DNA from: Candidatus Kapaibacterium sp.
GTDB taxonomy: Bacteria > Bacteroidota > Ignavibacteria > Kapaibacteriales > JAEUSM01
DNA: 45,252 nt
Reading direction: 5' to 3'
Assembly: GCA_016788785.1 (NCBI GenBank)
Contig: JAEUSM010000015.1
Coordinates: 1 to 45,252 of the forward strand
The notes under the pieces are model-generated. The model did not search any database and was not told the origin of the DNA. It saw only the letters and a program-made list of their open reading frames with translations. Position 1 is the stretch's first letter. Each line of letters starts with the position of its first letter. This document shows, piece by piece, positions 17,526-25,827 of this stretch. A program made the translations under genes and the position numbers.

Positions 17526-19025
17526 TTAGTTCGTGAGAACTCCCTCTGATTTTGCGACGACAATGGTCGTTGCAATGTCCCCAGTTACGTTATTGATTGT
17601 TCTGCACATATCCAAGATTCTATCAACTCCCATAATGAGTGCAATCCCCTCGACTGGTACGTGAACTGAACGTAAGATGATAATGAGCATTACTAACCCT
17701 ACGCCTGGAACTGGTGCAGTACCGATGGATGCTAACACTGCTGTAAACACAACCGTCAGTTGTTGTGTGAAATCCAAGTGAAGTCCAAAAACTTGTGCTA
17801 TAAAGAGCGTTGCAACACCTTGATAGAGAGCAGTTCCATCCATATTGATAGTTGCACCCAATGGAAGGACGAATCGAGAAATAGAACCTGGTACTTTCAT
17901 CTTGTTTTCGACTGTGTCTATGGTAACAGGTAAGGTTGCAGCTGATGAACTTGTTCCGAATGCCACTGCTTGAACTTCGTGGATGGAAGAGAAGAAGGTT
18001 TTGAATGGAATTCCTCCGTAGTATCGAACCATCGGTGCATACACAAATAGAATCAGAATCAACAAGCCAGAAAGTACAGTAATCATATACCACGCTAAGG
18101 TGGATACAATTTCAAAGCCAAAGTCTGAAACAGTTGCTGCTAAAAGTGCAAACACTCCAATAGGGGCAAAATTCATTATGATTTCCACCATTTTGATGAG
18201 CGTCGATGAAATTCCGTCAAATACTCCAATGACCTTTTCCGATTGTTCTTTCGGAATCATCGTCAATGCAACTCCAAAGAAAATGGCAATAAACACAATT
18301 TGAATCATTTCTCCTTTTGCCATTGCATCAATAGGATTTTTCGGGACAATTGACACCACAAAATCCACTAAATCTATCGACAAATTTTGTTGCATTTTCT
18401 CTGATAGTGATGCCGATGATGAGGCTTCCAACATTTGAGTTTTTAGTTCTGGGGAAAGTGTCAAACCGGGTTGAATGGTGTTAGCAAGTGCTAAACCGAT
18501 TGCAATAGCAAGGGTAGTCGTTACCATAAAAATTGTGAGCGTTTTCAGCCCAATTCTTCCGACTTGTTTGATGTCTTTCAGCGATGCTGCACCGACAATT
18601 AATGAACATAGGACTAATGGAACTGCCACAAATCCTAATAGCCGTAAAAACATATCTCCAAGTGGTTTTATGTACGAAACTATGGATGGTGTTTTTTTAA
18701 TATCAGCGACTGAAGCATAGGTTGCATAGCCACCATTGTTATAGTACACAAATAAATTTGGATAGTATTGCGAAGGAACAATCTTCGTTTTGACATATTT
18801 AATGAGTAAACCTGCATCTACTGGTTTAAATTCTCGAGAATCTTTTGCATTGTTTTGAATTGCTATCAAATTCCATTCTTGTAATCTCAGGGAATTTCCG
18901 TCTACAAAACTTATGGTTATGTCATTTGAAGGTACTTTGAAGAGTACACCAAAAGCAATCCCTACTATCATCCCTATGGCGATATACCAATGTTTTGGCA
19001 AGGTTCGAAAGAAATTTTTCTTCAT
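17526..19025 (-). CDS. gltP: Dicarboxylate/glutamate:cation symporter (DAACS family)
   Basis: A 499-residue membrane transporter. The two hairpin-loop signatures are clear: AFGTSSSAATLPVTID (serine-rich HP1) and NMDGTALYQGVATLFIAQ (TM7, NMDGT motif). VVAKSEG near the end is also typical. A polar insert of about 75 residues follows the first helix, longer than in GltP or GltPh. The ATG at 19023-19025 (MKKNFF) is preferred to an upstream in-frame TTG because it places the basic residues directly before helix 1. It imports glutamate, aspartate or C4-dicarboxylates. It lies 76 nt upstream of kgd on the same strand, a fitting neighbour for 2-oxoglutarate metabolism, but kgd seems to have its own promoter. 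Confidence 0.9.
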   Translation of the reverse strand: MKKNFFRTLPKHWYIAIGMIVGIAFGVLFKVPSNDITISFVDGNSLRLQEWNLIAIQNNAKDSREFKPVDAGLLIKYVKTKIVPSQYYPNLFVYYNNGGYATYASVADIKKTPSIVSYIKPLGDMFLRLLGFVAVPLVLCSLIVGAASLKDIKQVGRIGLKTLTIFMVTTTLAIAIGLALANTIQPGLTLSPELKTQMLEASSSASLSEKMQQNLSIDLVDFVVSIVPKNPIDAMAKGEMIQIVFIAIFFGVALTMIPKEQSEKVIGVFDGISSTLIKMVEIIMNFAPIGVFALLAATVSDFGFEIVSTLAWYMITVLSGLLILILFVYAPMVRYYGGIPFKTFFSSIHEVQAVAFGTSSSAATLPVTIDTVENKMKVPGSISRFVLPLGATINMDGTALYQGVATLFIAQVFGLHLDFTQQLTVVFTAVLASIGTAPVPGVGLVMLIIILRSVHVPVEGIALIMGVDRILDMCRTINNVTGDIATTIVVAKSEGVLTN

Positions 19026-19125
19026 TTTCGTGTCAATTTTGTGTAAATTTGAAGTAAGATAAGAAAATACTGCGAACAATTCGTATATTCGCTGTAGATT
19101 TTGAAATTTTTATAGGTGAAATTAT

Positions 19126-19353
19126 ATGGACGGAAACAGAAAATATTCGAATGAGGATATTACGGTTTTGTGGCAACCGAAAAAATGTACACATTCTGCG
19201 AATTGTGTTCGGTCATTACGCCAAGTCTTTGACCCAACGAAATCTCCGTGGATTGAAATGGATAATGCAACAACGGAAGAGATAATTAACACTGTGAATA
19301 ATTGCCCTTCTGGAGCATTATCGTTTACGTTCAACGCTGAGAATCAAGCGTAA
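19126..19353 (+). CDS. yjdI: YjdI-type (4Fe-4S) mono-cluster protein
   Basis: A 75-residue protein matching the divergent 4Fe-4S domain (Fer4_19/YjdI). Cysteines lie at C21 and C27 (KKCTHSANC) and C60 (NNCPSGAL), with the family phrase FDP...SPWIEMD between them. The role is probably electron transfer; no partner is known. The gene is alone on the plus strand. Its 3' end overlaps the convergent rluE-like gene by 23 bp, so antisense effects on either mRNA end are possible. A TAAATTTG at 19044-19051 is a weak promoter candidate about 75 nt upstream. Confidence 0.88.
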   Translation: MDGNRKYSNEDITVLWQPKKCTHSANCVRSLRQVFDPTKSPWIEMDNATTEEIINTVNNCPSGALSFTFNAENQA

Positions 19354-19957
19354 TAGACATCTGTTTAGCGATATTGTTCGCATCGGAAAGTGAAATAGGA
19401 ACAAAAAGCGATTGTTGTTCGGTAGGAGTTATTGGTCTGAATGTAACTATCGGAATTGATGGCAAGGTCAACGAACCAATGGCTATACGAATAAGCCTGA
19501 GTGTTGGTTTTCCAACCGATGCGGTCATTTTGCGAACTTGACGGTTTTTTCCTTCCGTCAATTGCAATATCAACATTGTCGTTGGAATGGAAAGCCGTTT
19601 TCGTATGGGAACAGAACGTTCGGGTAATGTAATATCAGGAGCTATCATGCACAAAGCTGGAGCAGTTTTGTGTCCTTGGATAATCACTCCACGCTCCAGC
19701 TGCTCAATTTCCGCTTCACCAACTTCACCTTCCACTTGCACCAAATACGTACGCTGATGCCCTTTTTTGGGGTCTAAGAGCGTATTAACGATCTTCCGTT
19801 CATCACCCAAAAGCAGTAAACCTTCACTTGTCGCATCTAACCGCCCAATAGGATACACACCCTTCGGAAAACCGAAATCAGCCAACGTACCAAATTCTTC
19901 ACTTTCCTTTGTAAACTGCGACACTATCCCATACGGCTTGTTAAATGCGTAGATCAT
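19331..19957 (-). CDS. rluE: rRNA pseudouridine synthase, RluE-like (RsuA family)
   Basis: A 208-residue protein. The RsuA/RluE catalytic motif is GRLD41-ATSEGLLLL, with D41 the expected nucleophile. It starts directly with the catalytic domain (NKPYG...) and lacks an S4 RNA-binding domain, as in E. coli RluE (U2457 of 23S rRNA). K-x-RQVRKM at about 150-157 is the second conserved block. It overlaps the convergent 4Fe-4S gene by 23 bp. The exact target uridine is inferred from the domain arrangement only. Confidence 0.88.
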   Translation of the reverse strand: MIYAFNKPYGIVSQFTKESEEFGTLADFGFPKGVYPIGRLDATSEGLLLLGDERKIVNTLLDPKKGHQRTYLVQVEGEVGEAEIEQLERGVIIQGHKTAPALCMIAPDITLPERSVPIRKRLSIPTTMLILQLTEGKNRQVRKMTASVGKPTLRLIRIAIGSLTLPSIPIVTFRPITPTEQQSLFVPISLSDANNIAKQMSITLDSQR

Positions 19958-19969
19958 TTTTTGGGGTGG

Positions 19970-20452
19970 TTATCTTCCTTTTCTATTTTCTAAGGTTTTG
20001 GATTTTGTAGGGTTATTTTTTCGAGCTTCGTAGCGTTTTTGAAAAGCTTGTCTTTTCTCATTGTATTTTCTATTGCGTTCAGCTTTTGCTTGTTCTCTTG
20101 CTGCTTTTTTTTCGGCTTTCAATCGCTCTTTTTCTTCTTTGCTATATTTGCCGTAAGCATATCCTCTGCCTCTATTATTTTTCCCTTTTTGGTTGTTGTT
20201 ATCATTATCAACGATAATTCTTTTGTCATTTGATCTTTTCGTCTCATATTCCAACGTTTTTTGTCGTTGTGGGTTTGTTTCTGGATTTTTAGAAGGTATT
20301 GATGTTTTCGTTTGTGTCGGTAATTGCTTAGTCGTTGGCAATGTTTTTGGATTATCCAATGTTTTGCCAGTTTGAGCAAAGCTGGTGCTTATCATCACAG
20401 CACTAACAACCACAATCACAAGAAATGGAAGGAATTTTTTTGACGTTTTCAT
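19970..20452 (-). CDS. Exported basic, highly charged protein
   Basis: A 160-residue protein with a clear signal peptide (hydrophobic 8-23, cleavage after SFAQ). The mature part is low-complexity: a Thr/Pro/Lys/Gln segment (28-65), an Asn/Asp run with GKNNRGRGYAYGKY (about 82-103), then a long Lys/Glu/Ala/Arg helix (about 104-145), strongly basic overall. No known domain is recognised. It lies 36 nt downstream of an exported nuclease gene in the same direction and could be co-expressed with it. The mature protein could bind nucleic acid or acidic polymers in the envelope, which is inference only. Confidence 0.65.
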   Translation of the reverse strand: MKTSKKFLPFLVIVVVSAVMISTSFAQTGKTLDNPKTLPTTKQLPTQTKTSIPSKNPETNPQRQKTLEYETKRSNDKRIIVDNDNNNQKGKNNRGRGYAYGKYSKEEKERLKAEKKAAREQAKAERNRKYNEKRQAFQKRYEARKNNPTKSKTLENRKGR

Positions 20453-20488
20453 AACAATTCTCCAAAAATTAGAAAGGATGAATAGAAA

Positions 20489-21298
20489 TTATTTTGTACC
20501 GTTCTTTTTAGACTTTTTTGTGCATTTAGAATTGCATAATCCCCAAAATTTTTCATCAATTTGGGATTCTATTTGTTCTTCGTATTGGTCGTTTACTCTG
20601 TGAAAAAAATCGAGTGTGGTCAGTGCTTCTACGGAATCAATAGTAACAGCATAGGAGCATAAACATGACAAAATGGTGTCATTGGGAATAACATAACCAA
20701 TTGCCTTTTTATCATTCTCATTATTGACTAAAATGACTTTGTAGTATAATTTTGGAATAGAAACCTTTTTGTTCAAGCGTCTATCGTACTTTTTGACATT
20801 CGAGCCTGTAGTGATGTAAATTTTTCCGTGTTTTTTTGCCCAATTGGTGCATTTAGTTTCTAATGTTTTCCAAACGCCACGATTCAATTCCTTTTTTTGT
20901 GGGGTGATATTAGTGAAATAACTTGATTCGAGGATGGTTTGTGGGGAATAGGCGAGATGTTTGTGTGGAGCTTGATGTCCACGGTCAAATATATTGGAGT
21001 TGAAATCAGAATCTTTGAATACAGTAGAGACTTTTGGATCATTTCTGTACGTTTTTCGAGGAGGAGTTTTACCTTGAACATGTTCCGCTTTGAGCTGATA
21101 CGCAACCCATCTAGAGACCTTGAAATCATTCGAAAACAAAAACCGATATCCAGTATGTTTTACTACTTCTTCATTTTTCCCAACAACATATTTGGGAACT
21201 TCGTAAGCAACTGTATTCTTTTGAGCAAAACTCTTTTGACTTACAAGCCAAAAGAGTATTACAAAACAAAAGACTACGAAGTTACTTTTCATTATCAT
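20489..21298 (-). CDS. Exported DNA/RNA non-specific endonuclease (NUC1/EndoG family)
   Basis: A 269-residue protein with a signal peptide (hydrophobic 8-20, SFAQ at 23-26). The beta-beta-alpha-metal active site is D105-R-G-H108 (FDRGHQAPHKH), where H108 is the general base. N130 in YFTNITPQ and N139 in ELNRGVW complete the Mg2+ site. The C-terminus adds a Cys/Lys-rich tail (CNSKCTKKSKKNGTK). Such nucleases degrade extracellular nucleic acids for nutrition or act periplasmically. An alternative ATG at 21290-21292 would shorten it by two residues. It overlaps the end of the upstream glycosyltransferase gene, which implies an operon. Confidence 0.88.
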   Translation of the reverse strand: MIMKSNFVVFCFVILFWLVSQKSFAQKNTVAYEVPKYVVGKNEEVVKHTGYRFLFSNDFKVSRWVAYQLKAEHVQGKTPPRKTYRNDPKVSTVFKDSDFNSNIFDRGHQAPHKHLAYSPQTILESSYFTNITPQKKELNRGVWKTLETKCTNWAKKHGKIYITTGSNVKKYDRRLNKKVSIPKLYYKVILVNNENDKKAIGYVIPNDTILSCLCSYAVTIDSVEALTTLDFFHRVNDQYEEQIESQIDEKFWGLCNSKCTKKSKKNGTK

Positions 21299-22031
21299 AA
21301 ATAGAAAATGATGCTACTCCAATACGTTGGAGGAAATGTTTGAAGGAAGTTGAGAGAACTCCGAATCCATACGTTACGGAACGTTTGAAATTGATGGAAG
21401 AAGCATCATCGAAATATTTCGTTGGGCAGGTTATCTCGCCAATAGGAAAGCGTTTGTAAATGATTTGCGAAAGCATTTGGTTGTCAAAGATAAAATCATC
21501 GGAATTTTTATGTAATGGAATTGATTCCAAGACTTGCTTCGAAAATGCTCGATATCCTGTGTGGTATTCGGATAGTTTTTGGTTGACCAACAGATTTTGC
21601 GTTAGGGTCAAAAAACGATTTGCAATGTATTTGTACAATGGCATTCCACCTGCTAAAGCACCATTTCCCAAAATTCTCGAACCCAAAACAACTGGAAACA
21701 CCTCATTTGCAATCAAATGCACCATCGACGGAATGAGTGCAGGAGTGTATTGATAATCAGGGTGAAGCATTATCACAATGTCGGCACCAATTTCTAAGGC
21801 TTTTTTGTAACACGTTTTCTGATTTCCGCCATAACCTTTGTTTTGTTCATGTCGAATGATATGATGAATGCCTAATTTGTGAGCCACCTCGACAGTCGTG
21901 TCCTTACTCGCATCATCGACCAAGACCACTTCGTCAACGATATCAAATGGAATTTCACTATAGGTTTGCTCCAATGTTTTTGCTGCATTATAGGCAGGTA
22001 GCACCACCACTACTTTTTTATTATTTATCAT
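21282..22031 (-). CDS. Family 2 glycosyltransferase (polyprenyl-phosphate sugar type)
   Basis: A 249-residue GT-A fold protein. It opens with VVVLPAYNAAKTLEQTY, the GT2 nucleotide-sugar strand, then LVDDASKDTT and a metal/acceptor-site segment MLHPDYQY in the place of DxD. No membrane anchor is seen, as in soluble dolichol- or undecaprenyl-phosphate sugar transferases. The ATG at 22029-22031 is preferred to an upstream TTG. It overlaps rsmI by 11 nt and the downstream nuclease gene by 17 nt, which is tight operon packing. Donor and acceptor are unknown; an envelope glycan role is likely. Confidence 0.85.
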   Translation of the reverse strand: MINNKKVVVVLPAYNAAKTLEQTYSEIPFDIVDEVVLVDDASKDTTVEVAHKLGIHHIIRHEQNKGYGGNQKTCYKKALEIGADIVIMLHPDYQYTPALIPSMVHLIANEVFPVVLGSRILGNGALAGGMPLYKYIANRFLTLTQNLLVNQKLSEYHTGYRAFSKQVLESIPLHKNSDDFIFDNQMLSQIIYKRFPIGEITCPTKYFDDASSINFKRSVTYGFGVLSTSFKHFLQRIGVASFSIYDNEK

Positions 22032-22728
22032 TGTTACCTTCAATTACAACCACAAATTCGCCTTTGATTGATTGTGTGTCTTTGTTTACTTGCACAAGAC
22101 ACTCCGAAACTGTACCACGAATACTTTCTTCAAATTTTTTTGTTAGTTCACGGCAAATACTCACCATTCTTGTTGGTTCAATACCAGCAATTTCTTCTAA
22201 TAACGAAACAATTCTATGGGTTGATTCATATAAAATCACTGTTTCTTCTTTTTGTAAAAGTGAAGTGAGAATAGAAGAACGACCTTTTTTTGGCAAAAAC
22301 CCATAGAAGTAAAATCGGCTTGTATCAAAACCTGAGATTTGAATCGCTGGGACAAATGCTGTAGCTCCCGGAAGTGCGATTACTTGAATTTGATGTTCTA
22401 TCATAGAAGTAACCAACCACGAACCTGGGTCTGAAATACACGGACTTCCAGCATCAGACACATAAATAACAGGATTTCCTTGCTGAATGAGAGAACGAAT
22501 ATATGATGATTTTTCCGCTTGTTGTTGTTCAGGACAAGGAATAAAATGTTTATTAGCAATGCCGTACATTTTGAGCAATTGTCCTGTTGTACGGGTATCC
22601 TCACAAGCAATGTATTGCACTTGCTGTAAGAGCTTCAAGCTACGAATTGTGATATCTTCTTTATTTCCAATGGGAGTTGAAACAAGGTACAATGCAGGTT
22701 CGATAGTGGGTAGTTGTTGAGAATCCAT
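22021..22728 (-). CDS. rsmI: 16S rRNA (cytidine(1402)-2'-O)-methyltransferase
   Basis: A 235-residue tetrapyrrole-methylase-fold enzyme. Family hallmarks are YLVSTPIGNKEDIT at the N-terminus, then ACEDTRTT, YVSDAGSPCISDPG (SAM-binding), LPGATAFVPAIQISGF and ESTHRI. RsmI uses SAM to 2'-O-methylate C1402 in the ribosomal P site. The ATG at 22726-22728 (MDSQQ) is preferred to a TTG two codons earlier. It lies 11 nt downstream of the Nudix-TadA gene, so a run of translation-fidelity functions shares one transcript. Confidence 0.93.
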   Translation of the reverse strand: MDSQQLPTIEPALYLVSTPIGNKEDITIRSLKLLQQVQYIACEDTRTTGQLLKMYGIANKHFIPCPEQQQAEKSSYIRSLIQQGNPVIYVSDAGSPCISDPGSWLVTSMIEHQIQVIALPGATAFVPAIQISGFDTSRFYFYGFLPKKGRSSILTSLLQKEETVILYESTHRIVSLLEEIAGIEPTRMVSICRELTKKFEESIRGTVSECLVQVNKDTQSIKGEFVVVIEGNNDK

Positions 22729-22739
22729 AATCAAAGCAA

Positions 22740-23594
22740 TTAGGCATCTTTTCGAAGATTAGCAAAGAATTGTTTGAGAATGAATCCACATTCAAAATTC
22801 AAAACACTTCTCGTAATGGAGCATTGATGATTGAGCCGAGTGTCCGAAAGTATATTGTTGATGGAAACAACTCCACCTGTTTTTGGATCATCGGCACCAA
22901 ATACAACTCTTGGGATTCGTGCCAAAACAATCGCACCAGCACACATTGAGCAAGGCTCCAAAGTAACGTACATCGTACATTCCAATAAGCGTTTATGACC
23001 AATAGTTTCAGATGCCATGCGAATAGCATTTAATTCTGCATGATTGAGCACATTTTGTGTTTGCTCTATAGTATTATGACCTTTACCAACAATTTCACCA
23101 TTGCGAACGATGACTGCACCGACAGGTACTTCACCTTGAGAGGCTGCAATTTCGGCTTCATTCAATGCCAAATACATATAATGTTCATCATTTGCTTGAG
23201 CAATCAGTCGTGGTAATTCTTTACAGATGGTACGATTACCCTCTAAAACATCATAGTTTTTGACATCATTAATGTGAACCCATTGAAAATCTTCAAAAAC
23301 ATTATTAGTGAGTTCACCTTTTATATCACGAACTATATAATAATAGACTCGAAATAATCCTCCATCTGCGTAATCAGCTCGATTGGTACAAACACATGAA
23401 TCAATTTTTGCTTCAATCGACAATTCTTCTTGTAATTCTCTTCGAAGAGCTTGTTCGGGAGTTTCACCGTCTTCGACCTTACCACCAGGAAACTCCCATT
23501 TCAGAGCATGTGAGGATGTTTTACTTCGTTGACAAAGTAAGATCATGTCACCTCGAAGAATAAGGCCAGTAGCAACTTCTAAACGTTTGCTCAT
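22740..23594 (-). CDS. Nudix hydrolase-tRNA adenosine(34) deaminase fusion
   Basis: A 284-residue protein with two complete enzymes in one frame. Residues 1-130 form a MutT-like Nudix domain with a perfect Nudix box from G38 to I60 (G-x5-E44-x7-R52-E-L-x-E56-E57). Residues 137-284 form a TadA-type deaminase with zinc ligands H185-A-E187 and P214-C215-S-M-C218, and the tRNA-loop motif GAIVLARIPRVVFGADDPKTGG. TadA converts A34 to inosine in tRNA-Arg(ACG); MutT-like domains hydrolyse oxidised nucleotides such as 8-oxo-dGTP. The domains meet at about 131-136 without a long linker. No stop or frameshift is seen at the junction. Confidence 0.9.
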   Translation of the reverse strand: MSKRLEVATGLILRGDMILLCQRSKTSSHALKWEFPGGKVEDGETPEQALRRELQEELSIEAKIDSCVCTNRADYADGGLFRVYYYIVRDIKGELTNNVFEDFQWVHINDVKNYDVLEGNRTICKELPRLIAQANDEHYMYLALNEAEIAASQGEVPVGAVIVRNGEIVGKGHNTIEQTQNVLNHAELNAIRMASETIGHKRLLECTMYVTLEPCSMCAGAIVLARIPRVVFGADDPKTGGVVSINNILSDTRLNHQCSITRSVLNFECGFILKQFFANLRKDA

Positions 23595-23688
23595 ACAAAA
23601 GAATTATCTATTATGATTGAAATTGGTGTCAACAAAGATACGGCTTTTTTTGAAATAGAAAAAAATGAAATGTTGATAGGAAATAAAA

Positions 23689-23713
23689 AAGGTATTTCGC
23701 AGTGAAATACCTT
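23689..23713. terminator. Terminator of rplS
   Basis: A perfect 10-bp stem AAGGTATTTC (23689-23698) / GAAATACCTT (23704-23713) with a 5-nt loop. A-rich sequence before it on the plus strand gives the U-run on the minus-strand transcript. It lies 31 nt past the rplS stop. Confidence 0.8.
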
Positions 23714-23744
23714 AGAAAATTTTCAATGGGAGAATCAAACCAAT

Positions 23745-24125
23745 TTAGCTCAATTTCGCTCTCATTTTCTTGTCAGAAATTCCTCGTAGGTAGTACAATT
23801 TCGCACGACGTACAGAACCTCTACGAAGAACTTCAACGCTTTGAATCATTGGTGAATGTACTAAGAAAATACGCTCAACACCAACACCATTTGAATTTTT
23901 ACGTACACGGAATGTTTCGTTAACTCCAGAACCTTTGCGAGCAATAACGACACCTTGAAATTTTTGAATACGCTCTTTTTCGCCTTCAACTACGCGTACG
24001 GCTACAACAACAGTGTCACCAGGACGAAATGGTTTCATTTCTACGTAGTTTTCACCGTCTTTATTTTTACGTAGCTCATTTGCGCGAGCTATCGTCATTG
24101 AGTCAATTAATTGTAATACTGACAT
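23745..24125 (-). CDS. rplS: 50S ribosomal protein L19
   Basis: A 126-residue protein of typical L19 length. Conserved blocks are [47 protein letters not shown] and [15 protein letters not shown]19 sits at the 30S-50S interface. It is monocistronic here: a promoter with both boxes matching the Bacteroidota consensus lies upstream and a strong terminator downstream. rimM and trmD, its usual partners, are not adjacent in this window. Confidence 0.97.
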   Translation of the reverse strand: MSVLQLIDSMTIARANELRKNKDGENYVEMKPFRPGDTVVVAVRVVEGEKERIQKFQGVVIARKGSGVNETFRVRKNSNGVGVERIFLVHSPMIQSVEVLRRGSVRRAKLYYLRGISDKKMRAKLS

Positions 24126-24158
24126 GATAGTTCTTTCAGTTAAATTAGAATAGGATTA

Positions 24159-24189
24159 CAAAATTACGATATTTTTTCCACTTATCAAA
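24159..24189 (-). promoter_or_regulatory. Bacteroidota-type sigma promoter of rplS
   Basis: On the minus strand the sequence reads TTTG (24186-24189), a 19-nt spacer, then TAATTTTG (24159-24166). Both boxes and the spacing match the known Bacteroidota consensus TTTG-N19-TAnnTTTG exactly. The start codon is 33 nt downstream of the -7 box. It is the best promoter match found in the window. Confidence 0.7.
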
Positions 24190-24197
24190 ATATATTC

Positions 24198-25394
24198 TCA
24201 TTCAACTGTAACTTTTTCAACTTTTTTCTTTCTCATTGATTGAAATAGTACGGCTATCACACCCAACAACGCTAATTCTATTGCAGCTATTAAAGCTCTG
24301 TAAAGGAATGTATTGACTGTATTTATAGTGGGCAATTGTATTTTTGTAGTGAAAGGATTATTAGAATATCGAAAAACGGGATTAAGAAAATACGTTGTAA
24401 CTGAATCCACATATACTTCTGTTCGAATGTACGTATCGTTTTTTAAAAGCGGAATGGTTGCATGATTGGTATTAGAAAATACTTCTTTGACAATCCCATG
24501 TTGATGAATAAATCGAATAGAATCGACAGAAGTTTTCATCGAAACAGAAAGAGAGTCATTGTTTATAGAAACTGCTTCTAATTTGTTACCATTCTTTGCA
24601 TCAATTCCTCGAACGCCGTAGGCATTTCCTTTTTTGAGCGATGAATACACCGAAGAAGGTGATCGATCTTTTGCATAAATCATTGTCCAATATGCCCCAC
24701 ATTGTCCTTTTGCATCCAAATGTTTTGTATCATCATTAGAAACTATCATTGCACTTATTCCAGCACTCAAAGCCGAATCCCAATGTGGGAAAGAAGTTCT
24801 GTAATGATTGAGAACTTCCATCAAATCATAGTTTTTTAATTGGGAAAAATCAGATGCATCAAAACCATTGGAAAAAGATGGGTGATTGATAGTCAAAACA
24901 GAACATGTAGGAGCAATGTGATTGAGCATATACTGTTTATGATGAAGTGTTTGGAGAAATACAAAATCCAACCACACAATCGATGATGCCCCTAAGGGTT
25001 GATGATGTCTTTTTTTTACATTGTAACCATGTTCATACGTAGGAATATAAATACTAGATGTATCATGTTTTCCTGTAGTATCAATTTGGTGATAGTTAGA
25101 AATTGTGGGAATGTCATATCCTAAATGTTTAAATTGAGAATGAACTTCCTCAGGAGTATGATGTCCATTAGTAAGTTTTCCCCAAGCAAACGTGTGAGAA
25201 TGAAAATTTGCCTTCAATAATATCGAATCTTTTGCTAAATAGGGATTAAACCATGAAGTACCTGAGAAGGTAGAATTTGGACGAAAATCATACATTTCTG
25301 CGTGGAAATAGGGCAAAATTGCTAGAAAAAGCAAAAAAATTACGGAAATTGCGAAAATTTTTGTTGGATAAATTAATTTTTTCACTATTTTCAT
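24198..25394 (-). CDS. Membrane-anchored PHP-domain phosphoesterase-like protein
   Basis: A 398-residue protein with an N-terminal membrane segment (about 13-30) and a C-terminal one (about 365-385). Between them, about 58-250, lies a PHP-type metal site: H65-S-H67 in ANFHSHT, H102 in SNYHQ, E121, H130-H131, H171-P, E193 and D221-D222...H225. The order matches PHP phosphoesterases, but the usual second motif (TDHN) is SNYHQ here. The domain would face the periplasm. The last third (260-360) is beta-rich. GTG at 25418 would add eight residues; the ATG at 25392-25394 gives a more normal signal anchor. The substrate is unknown. Confidence 0.72.
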   Translation of the reverse strand: MKIVKKLIYPTKIFAISVIFLLFLAILPYFHAEMYDFRPNSTFSGTSWFNPYLAKDSILLKANFHSHTFAWGKLTNGHHTPEEVHSQFKHLGYDIPTISNYHQIDTTGKHDTSSIYIPTYEHGYNVKKRHHQPLGASSIVWLDFVFLQTLHHKQYMLNHIAPTCSVLTINHPSFSNGFDASDFSQLKNYDLMEVLNHYRTSFPHWDSALSAGISAMIVSNDDTKHLDAKGQCGAYWTMIYAKDRSPSSVYSSLKKGNAYGVRGIDAKNGNKLEAVSINNDSLSVSMKTSVDSIRFIHQHGIVKEVFSNTNHATIPLLKNDTYIRTEVYVDSVTTYFLNPVFRYSNNPFTTKIQLPTINTVNTFLYRALIAAIELALLGVIAVLFQSMRKKKVEKVTVE

Positions 25395-25513
25395 ACGTAT
25401 TCGAAAAGTTTTATGCACAATTTGTATGACTAAACGAATCGAATACGATAATGTTTCAAGAGTATTTTTCGAACAATAATATATATTTTTTCTGTTTATT
25501 CCATGGATGTTTT

Positions 25514-25807
25514 ATGACAAAAAACGAATTAGTTTCTAGAATTCGCTCTTCAGAATCACTGAAAGGTGTTAAAATTACTGATGATCAAATTCGATGTGTT
25601 TTAGACGGTTTAACTGATACCGTAACTCAATGTCTTGTTAGTGGAGACAAAGTTGAATTACGTGGTTTTGGAATTTTCTCAACCAAAGTTCGCAAAGCTA
25701 GAAAATTCATTGATTTTCAAACGAAGAAAGAAATTACATCTGTTGAAACCAGAGTGCCACAATTTAAGGCATCATCTGTTTTATCTTCAGCTGTTAAAGG
25801 GGAATAA
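25514..25807 (+). CDS. HU/IHF family DNA-binding protein
   Basis: A 97-residue histone-like protein. It begins MTKNELVSRI and has the dimer-core phrase VELRGFGIFSTKVRKARK, with the beta-arm and return (TKKEI...VPQFKAS). The ATG at 25514 is preferred to one 63 nt upstream because it matches the family N-terminus. The DNA-intercalating arm Pro usually found after the arm Arg/Asn residues is not obvious (RKFIDFQTKKEI), so the degree of DNA bending is uncertain. It is divergent from the PHP gene and is followed after 20 nt by a TPR gene, probably in one operon. Confidence 0.88.
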   Translation: MTKNELVSRIRSSESLKGVKITDDQIRCVLDGLTDTVTQCLVSGDKVELRGFGIFSTKVRKARKFIDFQTKKEITSVETRVPQFKASSVLSSAVKGE

Positions 25808-25827
25808 TTGGTACTTTATCCCAAGTT

